From Anaeramoeba ignava (Eukaryota > Metamonada > Anaeramoebidae), in NCBI GenBank assembly GCA_028826165.1, contig JAPDFW010000083.1:186001-250000 (forward strand): a DNA stretch of 64,000 nucleotides, written 5' to 3'. Below, one piece after another: positions 34,655 to 43,231 of this stretch. Position 1 is the first letter of the stretch, and each line of letters starts with the position of its first letter. The translations under genes and the position numbers were made by a program. The notes beneath the pieces were generated by a model. That model saw nothing but the letters and a program-made list of their open reading frames with translations. It was not told where the DNA came from and searched no databases.

Positions 34655-36208
34655 ATGACTTCAATCCAAAAATATTTAGAACAAATTTCCCAACAAGAAA
34701 ATATTCAAAAAATATATGATTTTCTTGAACAAAAAATAAACGAATTCACAGATTTCCAACTTCAAAATAATGATTCAAATAGTTTTGTTGGATTTGGTAA
34801 TATAAAAGATAAAAAAGACGCGATAATTGTTGTTGAAATTGCCATTCCAAACATTAAAAAGGAAGAAATCGAGATCACAAAACTTGAAGAAGACGAGAAA
34901 AACAAAACATACAAAGGAAAAAACATATCAATAGTAGGCAAAATAGCAGTTTTTTTGGATATTTTGGAAAATTTCAAATCAGCCAATTGCGCGCTTTTAT
35001 TTTCGGTCATTAACGACACTTCAGACATAGCAACAACACTAAACGTGTGCAAGAGTATTCACACCAACGAGAAATACCACCTGAGTATTTATCAAGACAC
35101 AACCCTGGATCTCAATAAAGGCATTGGATTGGTGACCAATTCGACCCGACGATGGAACATGTCTCCACAACGAACAGGCAAGACTATCAAATTTATTATT
35201 GAGAAAACCTATGAGCCTGATTTCTACCAATCACAAGAAGCCGAGACAAAAGACGATTTCATGTCGCGATGTGTTGAGAAATATGAGGAACAAGAATTCG
35301 AGAATTTGGATTTCTGTTTTCCGTTGAAAAATCGGTTTGACGATCAAGAAGAGATTTCACTTGGGGATCTTGAGAAAATCTCGCGCACATTAATCCGTAC
35401 TTTAAGAAGACTCGATAACGCCCGATTAGTTCGCTTTCCAGAAAAGAGGGATGTGAAAAAATACACTGTTCAAGGATGGACTCCTCCCGAAGACTTTAAC
35501 TCGGATCTTTTAATGCAACTTCTCAGAATTCCTTCGCCTTCCGATTACGAGACAAGAGTGAGGGACTTTATAACCAACCTTCTCCATGAACACGACGTAC
35601 CGTTCATGGAATATCAAGGAAATTTATTTTGGGTTCAAGAAATGGGGCGGCCAATGCTGTGCGCACATATGGACACTGTACAGAACATCGACGACTGCAT
35701 TTACATCAGCGCAATCAAAATGGAGAACAATATTGTGTCTGGAGAGGGAATTATCGGGGCGGATGACAAATGTGGAGTTTTTGTAATTTTGGATCTTTTG
35801 GTTCGATCCAAAATCAAGTTTAATTGGCTTATTACTTGCCAAGAGGAAACTGGTTTGAATGGCTCTCGCAATTTTGTTGCCTCGGATTATGCCTATGCGC
35901 TTCTTGATTTTCCTTATTGTCTTGTTTTGGATGATATTGAATCTGGTTTGATTCGTTGTTTTGAAGTTGGTTTCGGTACTGAGGCTGTCGAGGACTTTCT
36001 TGTTAATATTGGTCGTGATTTTCAATTTTTTGGTGCTATTTCTCCTGGTATTTGTGACTCTCATATTCTCAAACAATATGTTAGTTCCCCTTCTATTTCT
36101 GTTGGTGCTTATAATATTCATACAAAAGATGAATTTGTTGATTTGAGAGCTTTGGTTAATGCAAGAGGTTTTATTGAGAAATGTCTTTTAACTGAGTTCA
36201 AAAAATAA
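34655..36208 (+). CDS. M20/M42-like zinc metallopeptidase (MH clan)
   Basis: 517 residues, intronless. The C-terminal half carries a co-catalytic two-metal peptidase site: LCAHMDTVQ (first His and Asp, ~337), GEGIIGADDKCGV (bridging Asp), TCQEETGLNGSRNF (general-base and metal Glu), CLVLDDIESG (metal Asp) and YNIHTKDEFVDL (last His). The spacing resembles PepT/M20 and M42 aminopeptidases, which trim small peptides in the cytosol. The N-terminal ~230 residues are not recognised and have no signal peptide. The middle of the gene (about 34980-35900) is clearly richer in G+C and CG dinucleotides than its neighbours and has no low-complexity insert. With the lack of introns, this suggests bacterial origin, but it is not proof. 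Confidence 0.75.
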   Translation: MTSIQKYLEQISQQENIQKIYDFLEQKINEFTDFQLQNNDSNSFVGFGNIKDKKDAIIVVEIAIPNIKKEEIEITKLEEDEKNKTYKGKNISIVGKIAVFLDILENFKSANCALLFSVINDTSDIATTLNVCKSIHTNEKYHLSIYQDTTLDLNKGIGLVTNSTRRWNMSPQRTGKTIKFIIEKTYEPDFYQSQEAETKDDFMSRCVEKYEEQEFENLDFCFPLKNRFDDQEEISLGDLEKISRTLIRTLRRLDNARLVRFPEKRDVKKYTVQGWTPPEDFNSDLLMQLLRIPSPSDYETRVRDFITNLLHEHDVPFMEYQGNLFWVQEMGRPMLCAHMDTVQNIDDCIYISAIKMENNIVSGEGIIGADDKCGVFVILDLLVRSKIKFNWLITCQEETGLNGSRNFVASDYAYALLDFPYCLVLDDIESGLIRCFEVGFGTEAVEDFLVNIGRDFQFFGAISPGICDSHILKQYVSSPSISVGAYNIHTKDEFVDLRALVNARGFIEKCLLTEFKK

Positions 36209-36229
36209 GCTTTTTTTCTTTTAATTCAA

Positions 36230-36990
36230 TTTTCTTTTTTTTTCTTTTTTCAAATTTAAAATCAATTAGACAATACAAAACAAGAAATTTGATTTTACTT
36301 TTTGATTTTTATTTTATTTAAATTTGAATTAAAATTGAATTAAAATTAAATTAAAATTGATTTAAAATTGAATTAAAATTAGAATTAAAATTGAATTAAA
36401 ATTGAATTAAAATAGAATTAAAATTAAATTAAAATTGAATTAAAATTAAATTAAAATTAAATTAAAATTGAATTAAAATTGAATTAAAATTTGGATTAAA
36501 ATAAAAATTAAATTAAAATTGATTTAAAATTAAAATTAAAATTGATTTAAAATTGAATTAAAATTGAATTAAAATTGAATTAAAATTGATTTAAAATTGA
36601 TTTAAAATTAAAAAATTAAAATAAAATTAAAATTAAATTAAAATTAAATTAAATTAAAATTAAAATTGAATTAAAAATTGAATTAAAATTGAATTAAAAT
36701 TAAATTAAAATTGAATTAAAATTGAAATTAAAATTAAATTAAAATTAGAATTAAAATTAAATTAAAATTAAATTAAAATTGATTTAAAATTGAATTAAAA
36801 ATTGATTTAAAATTGATTTAAAATTGATTTAAAATTGATTTAAAATTGATTTAAAATTGATTTAAAATTGAATTAAAATTGATTTAAAATTGATTTAAAA
36901 TTGATTTAAAATTGATTTAAAATTGATTTAAAATTGATTTAAAATTAAATTAAAATTGATTTAAAATTGAAATCAATTTCTTAATTCTTT
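36230..36990. repeat. Intergenic AAAATTGAATT/AAAATTGATTT array
   Basis: About 700 bp of 11-bp units between the peptidase and bleomycin hydrolase genes, which converge on it. No ORF. Confidence 0.75.
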
Positions 36991-36998
36991 TCAGAAAT

Positions 36999-39547
36999 TC
37001 ATAAAACTTTAGCCAAATTCCCTAAAGGATCATAAACTGGAAGTACTTTTGGATCCTGTTTTAAAACATCAAGTAATTCTTTCGGAAGAAGATCTTTTCT
37101 AATAGCAACTTCATAAACATGATGTTTAAACCAATTAACATTCATTGTACTAAAACCTTTTTGTTGAGTTTGATCTCCCCAACTATTTTCAACTTTGAGT
37201 TTTTGAATTTTTCCATTATCATCAACATCAACTCCACAAAAAACCATTGCATGTGTCATTGCTGATTGTCCAAATATTAATCTGTCTGCTTTTTCAAATT
37301 TCCCAATAATATCACTTCCATAAAATTCATCAATTAAAAACATTTTTTCATCAAATATTCCATTTGCTCTATCAAATTGTGGTGAAACATCACTTCCAAA
37401 CCAAACTGGTTCTTTTTGTTCGACAATAGCTTTTCTGATACATTCAAGCATAACATCAATTTCCACATTTAAATATCTAGAAAAATTATTTAATAATTAA
37501 TAATTAAAATTAAAATTAAAAATTAAAATTAAAATTAATATTAAAATTAAAATTAAAATTAAAATTAAAATTAATATTATAATTATAAATAAAATTAAAA
37601 TTAAAATTAAAATTAAAATTAAAATTAATATTAATATTAAAATTAATATAAAAATTAATATTAAAATTAATAATTAATAATTAAAATTAAAATTAAAATT
37701 AAAAATTAAAATTAAAATTAAAATTAAAATTAATATTAAAATTAAAATTAAAATTAAAATTAATATTAAAATTAAAATTAAAATTAAAATTAATATAAAA
37801 ATTAAAATTAAAATTAAAATTAAATTTAATATTAAAATTAGTAAAGTTTACCTAACAATATCACCACCATGAACATTTCCAAGATGTTCTATTGTTAACA
37901 TTTTATTATATCCTGATGTTTCTCTTGGATCATTAACAAGACAAACATAATCTTCTAATTTATGTTCAAGAGTTTTTTCCATAAATTCAATAGGAGTGAT
38001 ATTAGCCATTTTATTAAATTTTTTCTCTTTATCATAATATTCATATGTTAATAATTGAGGTGGTGTTCCAAGATGAATACAAAGAATGTTCCAAATCTCT
38101 TTTAATATCTCTTCTTTTTTTTTCCGTAATTCTTCAACGCTCTTTGTTTCTTTGTATAAATCTCTTAAAATTTTAGCTGAATATCTCAATTTAGTACATA
38201 CAACTTTATTTACTTGATAAGAAGAGGAAGAAGTAATTGTTTCTTGCATTAACTTTTCAAATAAATTTATAAATTTTAAAATTGATTTAAAATTTGATTT
38301 AAAATAAATATTACTTCTTTTGGACATAATCCGTATTTATTGCAAATTTGAGCAAACATTGTCCATTGGCCACCTTTTTTTGGATTTAATTTAAATTTAA
38401 TTCTAATTCAATTTTAATTCAAATTTTAATTTAATTTTAATTTTATTTTAATTCAATTTTAATTTAATTTTAATTTAATTTTAATTTAATTTCAATTTAA
38501 TTTAATTTTAATTTTAATTTTAATTTAATTTTAATTTAATTCTAATCCAATTTTTAATTTAATTTTAATTTAATTTTAATTCAATTTTAATTCAATTTTA
38601 TTTCAATTTTAATTTAATTTTAATTTAATTTTAATTCAAATTTAATTTTAATTCAATTTTATTTTAATTTAATTTTAATTTAATTTTAATTTTAATTTCA
38701 ATTTAATTTTAATTTAATTTTAATTTTAATTTTAATTTTAATTTTAATTTTAATTTAATTTTAATTTTAATTTTAATTTAATTTTAATTTAAATTTAATT
38801 TTAATTTAATTTTAATTTTAATTTTAATTTCAATTTTAAATCAATTTTAAATCAATTTTAAATCAATTTTAATTTTAATTTAATTTTAATTCAATTTTAA
38901 TTTAATTTTAATTTAATTTAATTTTAATCCAAATTTTAATTCAATTTTAATTCAATTTTAATTTAATTTTAATTTAATTTTAATTTAATTTTAATTTAAT
39001 TTTAATTCAATTTTAAATTAATTTTAAATTAATTTTAAATCAATTTTTATTTATAGATTTTATTACCATCATCAAGTGGTCGAGATAACAAAAATGAAAC
39101 AACTCTATCATCAGGGGATTTATCAACCATTTCAATCATTTTTTCAAGAAAAAAATTTGCTCTTTCAAATTTATCATAAAAAGCAGAAAAATTTTGAGAA
39201 AATTCAAAACCTTCAACATTTAATTTATTCATAGCTTGGTGTCTTAACATATTTAAAGAAGCAAATATCCAACACTAAAAATTAATAAAAGAAAAAAAAA
39301 AAAACGTAATTCAAATTTTAATTGTTTTAATAATATAAAAATTTACTCTTCCTGATGATTTTTGATTTGTAATTGGAACATCGGGTAATTTATTAGAAAA
39401 TGTATGCTGAGTTGTGTTTATAATTGACCAATTTCTTAAAAAATCAAGAACATTGCATGAAGTAACTGCATTTTGAAGTATTTTCTTATTCAAATTTTCT
39501 TCAAATTGTTGATGTAAATTTTGGATAAATTTTGAAGTTAAAGCCAT
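36999..39547 (-). CDS. BLMH: Bleomycin hydrolase (C1B cysteine aminopeptidase)
   Basis: Cytosolic papain-fold aminopeptidase that in other species forms a hexameric ring. Five exons (39547-39347, 39274-39067, 38373-38315, 38252-37852, 37476-36999) give exactly 449 codons. Key residues: Cys in SSGRCWIFASLN, His in MTHAMVF and Asn in VENSWGD, all present. Other landmarks are NVEGFEFSQNFSAFYDKFERANFF, LGTPPQLLTYEYYDK, ITPIEFM, VCLVNDPR, PVWFGSDV, RLIFGQS and VYEVAIRKDLLP. The tail ends YDPLGNLAKVL, slightly past the usual PxGALA end that blocks the active site. The catalytic Cys codon is the first codon of exon 2. Introns 2 and 4 are simple-repeat arrays. Start chosen at MALTSKFIQNL, the only Met before the conserved N-terminus. 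Confidence 0.92.
37477..37851 (-). repeat. BLMH intron 4: AAAATT/AATATT array
   Basis: Intron of 375 nt (donor GTAAAC, acceptor TTCTAG on the gene strand) consisting of AAAATTAAAATT with interspersed AATATT units. The join AG|A gives IVRYLNVEIDVM. Confidence 0.8.
38374..39066 (-). repeat. BLMH intron 2: TTTAATTTAATTTTAATTC array
   Basis: Intron of 693 nt of AATTTTAATTTAATTTT-type units, between DDG and GGQWTMF-coding exons. The join G|GT restores the family motif NDGGQW. Confidence 0.8.
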
Positions 39548-39634
39548 TCTTTTTTTTAATTTTTAAAAAAGAGAAAAATGAAAAAATGAAAAAGCAAAAA
39601 AGTTTTATTAATAAAAAAAATAATAAATTTTTAT

Positions 39635-40831
39635 TTAAAAATTAAAATTCATTTCTTGAGAATTTTGTGAAAAATGGTAAGCTGTCAAAACTAAAGAAAT
39701 ACCAATAAAAATACTTATCCAAACAAACAAATTGCCAAATTTGCGAGTGAAACGAGGGAAAAATATATTCAAAGAAACCAACGGGATTTGTAAAACCAAA
39801 ATCAAAGTAATCCAAGGATGAAATTTTCCCGAAATGCAAAAAATAATAAAATCATGCAAAAGTCCCGAAATGAAAAACGTTAAAAATAAACTCCAAAAAC
39901 GAGGGAAACCGACTCTTCTGAAATCTTTGTAAAGATGTTCTTTTAGCCAGTTGTTAATATACGCATTCCATTTAATCCAAAACTGTCCATGATCAATTGA
40001 TTTCCACCAATCCAAATAAAACGAATTAAGATCCAAAAATCCAACCAATTCTGCCTTCAAATTCAACCAGCAATGGAAAAGAAAATAAAACATCGGAAAC
40101 CACATCAAACATGAAAAGGGAATCAATTTCTGCCAAGTTTCAACTATGCAAATAAAAAGTGAATTTTTGCATTGATTTGCTTGTTCGAAAATGGGAAGAA
40201 ATTGGAAAACCCAAATCAAATACATCAGATTCATGCACATGATTCCTAGAACAATTTGGCTAATAATTCTTGAGAATTCTCGTCTTTTTGGTTGGAATTT
40301 TAATGTTTTGTCTGAATAAACAAGCAAAGGCGCAAACAAAAATCTCCACAAATAATTTTCCTTTTTTGAGACACTTGATCTCAAATAGAAAATTGTGAAC
40401 GAATGATATTTCATTGACAAAAGTGTTGAATGAGTGGCAATAATTGCTTTTGAAGCCAAACCAAATTGATTTGGATCGAAATGAATCACAAAAAAGTTGA
40501 AAACAATAAAAAGTAATTGAGTCACAATGTAAAAAGTTATTGACCGAATTTGCAAATTAATTTTCATCATTATTCCAAATACTAAAATCAATCCAAAATA
40601 TAAAATAACCACAAAATGTGTTCCTTTCATCATCAATAAAAAATAATCAATTTTAACTGTAAATTTTCCTGTTTTGGATTTTTCATTAAATAATATCGTT
40701 AATCCCAATATAAGGTATAAAGCTATTCCTAAATTTACAACCCAATTCATTTCTGGTTTTTCCAAATCAGGTATTTGTTTTTGAAAAATTTCTTTTATTT
40801 CTTTTATTTCTTTTGTTTGATTTTTATTCAT
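39635..40831 (-). CDS. MBOAT acyltransferase, DGAT1/SOAT-like
   Basis: 398 residues with about nine membrane segments, intronless and complete. Membrane-bound O-acyltransferases of this branch esterify diacylglycerol or sterols in the ER. Diagnostic motifs: FYLDWWKS (the FYxDWWN acyl-CoA motif), FWIKWNAYINNWLKEHLYKDF and the catalytic His in FFISGLLHDFIIF, all near the C-terminus in the usual order. The protein is shorter than animal DGAT1 at the N-terminus. I cannot decide from motifs whether the acceptor is diacylglycerol or sterol. It is divergent from the glutaredoxin-like gene (82 bp apart) and lies within 11 kb of the GPAT gene, which acts in the same lipid pathway. Confidence 0.8.
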   Translation of the reverse strand: MNKNQTKEIKEIKEIFQKQIPDLEKPEMNWVVNLGIALYLILGLTILFNEKSKTGKFTVKIDYFLLMMKGTHFVVILYFGLILVFGIMMKINLQIRSITFYIVTQLLFIVFNFFVIHFDPNQFGLASKAIIATHSTLLSMKYHSFTIFYLRSSVSKKENYLWRFLFAPLLVYSDKTLKFQPKRREFSRIISQIVLGIMCMNLMYLIWVFQFLPIFEQANQCKNSLFICIVETWQKLIPFSCLMWFPMFYFLFHCWLNLKAELVGFLDLNSFYLDWWKSIDHGQFWIKWNAYINNWLKEHLYKDFRRVGFPRFWSLFLTFFISGLLHDFIIFCISGKFHPWITLILVLQIPLVSLNIFFPRFTRKFGNLFVWISIFIGISLVLTAYHFSQNSQEMNFNF

Positions 40832-40913
40832 TTATTCAAAACAACCAAAAAAAATGAAAAAAAAAATTTTGAAAAAATAAATCATTTTTCTTTTTTCATT
40901 TTTTTTTTTTGAA
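40832..40913. promoter_or_regulatory. Compact divergent promoter (MBOAT / glutaredoxin-like)
   Basis: Only 82 bp separate two divergent start codons. Each side carries a TTTTTCATTTTTTT tract in the sense of its own gene (about 40851-40862 reversed; 40882-40908 forward). Both core promoters and 5' UTRs must fit here. Confidence 0.5.
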
Positions 40914-41636
40914 ATGCTTCCTCAATTTATTTCAATTACAAATTCAAAATTTCAATTACCAAAACAAACTTTCCAACTTTTCAAACAATTTTCATCAATT
41001 CCAATAAGTGGGAAAAGTCATCCAGATTTTCTTCCCAAAATCAAATCACCAGATTCACCTGAAGCCAAAAAAATACTTGCAAGAATTAATAAAGTGAATT
41101 AAAATCAAAATCGAAATTAAAATTAAAATTCATTTACAAAATTAAAATTAAAATCAAAATTAAAATTTAAATTAAAATTAAAATTAAAATTAAAATTAAA
41201 ATTAAAATTAAAATTAAAATTAAAAATAAAATTCATTTATAAAATTAAAATCAAAATTAAAATTAAAATTAAAATTCATTTACAAAATTTAAATAAAATT
41301 CATTTATAAAATCAAAATTATAAAATTTTAATAAAGATCATAAAACAAAATCCAGTCGTTTTATTTCTTAAAGGAACTCAAAAAACACCTGGACATGGTT
41401 ACAACAGAGCTTTCGTTCAAGTTTTAAATTTAGAAAAAGCAAAATTTCTTGGTATTGATGTTAGTGAAGACTCAGAAGCTCTTGATGGTGTTAGAGCAAT
41501 TACTAAAATTGATGAAATTCCTCAATTATTTATTGGAGGTAAATTCGTTGGAGTTGGAAAAGATGTTCTTGATAAATACAGGACAGGTGATTTAGAAGAT
41601 TTACTTATTGAATCTGGTGCTGAATTTGTTGATTAA
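40914..41636 (+). CDS. Monothiol glutaredoxin-like protein lacking every cysteine
   Basis: Two exons, 40914-41093 and 41337-41636 (phase 0, GTGAAT to TAAAG), give 159 residues. The fold is that of GRX5-type monothiol glutaredoxins, which carry [2Fe-2S] clusters in mitochondria: IIKQNPVVLFLKGT, then VRAITKIDEIPQLFIGG, KFVGVGKDVL and GDLEDLL, the usual glutathione-binding order. The active site CGFS is replaced by HGYN in GTQKTPGHGYNRAF. The Cys-to-His change needs two base changes, so it is not a simple read error. The usual GGCD is GVGKD, and no Cys occurs anywhere in the protein. The N-terminal ~60 residues (Phe, Ser, Gln and Lys, few acidic) could be an organelle-targeting presequence. Redox activity by thiol is excluded; cluster binding through His and glutathione is possible but unproven. 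Confidence 0.8.
41094..41336 (+). repeat. Glutaredoxin-like gene intron: AAAATT array with CATTTATAAAATT spacers
   Basis: Intron of 243 nt of AAAATT units, interrupted by CATTTATAAAATT or CATTTACAAAATT four or five times. It ends TAATAAAG. Confidence 0.75.
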
Positions 41637-41706
41637 AAAAAAAAAATCGAAAAATTTTTTTGGATAATTTTTTTGGATAATTTTTGCTTTATTTTTTAAT
41701 TTTTCT

Positions 41707-43128
41707 TCATTTGAAATAAACTTCAATTTCTTCCACTTCCCATTTATCAAAACTTCCTGCAAAAAATTCTTTTGCTTCTTTTGATCGATATCTAATTCCT
41801 TTTGGTAATTCAAAAACAAAACCAAAATAAGTCCAACCACTTTTCAAATCACGAGTAATAGCAATATCGTGACCATGACCAAAACTAGGTCCACAACCAG
41901 TTTTATAGCAAACAGCTTGGCCTTCCTTTTTTTTCTGAACATGGAATTTTTGTGGTTCGAAATTTTTTGGATTAACAAGAGAAAAAATAAAAGCTTTTGG
42001 ATCGGCAATATCAACTTGTCCCGAATTAACCCAACCAATTTCAGTATATCCCCCAAAAATATATCCTTCTTTCGTTTTAATCAATGCCAAACTCTCGCCG
42101 TGATCATCGCATATTTCATGGAATTCTTTGCAATCGAACCCATCTCTTGTTGCTTGAAACCCAAGATTCATATTCTCATAAAATTCATCTGATTCAATCC
42201 ACTTTTTCAATAGTTCTTTGTGCTTCTCATCCTCGACAATCATCGAATCGCTAAATGGATTTCTCGCATTACTCTGCGTTTTTTCATCGCTGGGTATTTG
42301 GTTCTCATTTGTAATTTGGTCGTTCTTCTCCGAATCCAAATTTTGTTCCACTTTTTTTTCTTCACAAAATTTTGTTTTGAGGTTTTCAGATAAGACATTA
42401 AGTTTACAAACTTGGGCCAATTCTTTTTGGTTCATTTGTGAAAAATCTACATAAACAAGAAATGCTGAGATCGAATCCTTGATAAACTCTGGCTGTTTAT
42501 CTAGTAAATTTGCATATGGATCAAGCAAGTTGTGTTTTCTCGACCATTTAACAAATAACATTAATAAATCAAACTGACTTTTTGGATTAAAACTTGGATT
42601 CTGCACAATTTTCAGAAGTACATCAAAGGAGACAAAACATAAACGCTCCTGATCAGGAAGATGATCAAAATTCTTTGCTGCAAAATCACAATACAAATTG
42701 AAAAGATCAGGAACACTTGATGTTTCTGTTTCTTCTAATACAGAAACCACATTTTGTGACGAGACACTTGTTCTCAAATAACATTCTGCCAAGTCATGAA
42801 GTCCCTTCAATCCAAGCTTCTCAGACAATTTCCAGATCTCTAATACACTGTCTCGAGTCAAGTTAACATCTCCTGAGTAAATGAAATCAAGAATTTTTTC
42901 GATTGTATTTGTTGAATAATTTCCAATTTCAAATTCTGCTAATTCTGGATTGTTTTCAAAGAGTTTTTGAAAAAAAATACTTCTTGAATTGAGAATGGCT
43001 TTATGAGTTGAAAAATGTGTGTCATTTGATTCTGTTGTGATTTCAAAATCGCAAAATTGTTTGATTTTTCTACTTTCAAAAATTTGTTTTATAAAAATTT
43101 GTTGATTTAATTCTTTAATTTCTTGCAT
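41707..43128 (-). CDS. BTB-BACK-TLDc domain protein
   Basis: 473 residues, intronless. BTB domain, residues ~20-125: FCDFEIT, FSTHKAILNSRSIFFQKLF, YSGDVNLT. A BACK-like helical region (~125-235: DFAAKNFDHLP, SFDVLLKIVQNPSF) follows, then a charged linker, and a TLDc domain (~310-473): LGFQATRDGFDCKEFHEICD, IFGGYTEIGW, AFIFSLVNP, GPSFGHGHDIAI and a final strand WEVEEIEVYF. The layout is common in amoeboid protists. BTB suggests oligomerisation or a Cullin-3 adaptor role; TLDc domains elsewhere regulate V-ATPase and oxidative-stress responses. The gene converges on the glutaredoxin-like gene with 70 bp between stops. Confidence 0.85.
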   Translation of the reverse strand: MQEIKELNQQIFIKQIFESRKIKQFCDFEITTESNDTHFSTHKAILNSRSIFFQKLFENNPELAEFEIGNYSTNTIEKILDFIYSGDVNLTRDSVLEIWKLSEKLGLKGLHDLAECYLRTSVSSQNVVSVLEETETSSVPDLFNLYCDFAAKNFDHLPDQERLCFVSFDVLLKIVQNPSFNPKSQFDLLMLFVKWSRKHNLLDPYANLLDKQPEFIKDSISAFLVYVDFSQMNQKELAQVCKLNVLSENLKTKFCEEKKVEQNLDSEKNDQITNENQIPSDEKTQSNARNPFSDSMIVEDEKHKELLKKWIESDEFYENMNLGFQATRDGFDCKEFHEICDDHGESLALIKTKEGYIFGGYTEIGWVNSGQVDIADPKAFIFSLVNPKNFEPQKFHVQKKKEGQAVCYKTGCGPSFGHGHDIAITRDLKSGWTYFGFVFELPKGIRYRSKEAKEFFAGSFDKWEVEEIEVYFK

Positions 43129-43231
43129 TTTTTTTTTGAATTTGCTTTTTAAAAAAAAAAATGAAATGATCTTATTTTGATTTGATTTATCAAAAAAAAA
43201 AAAATGAGAAAGAAAGAAAGAAAAAAAAAAA

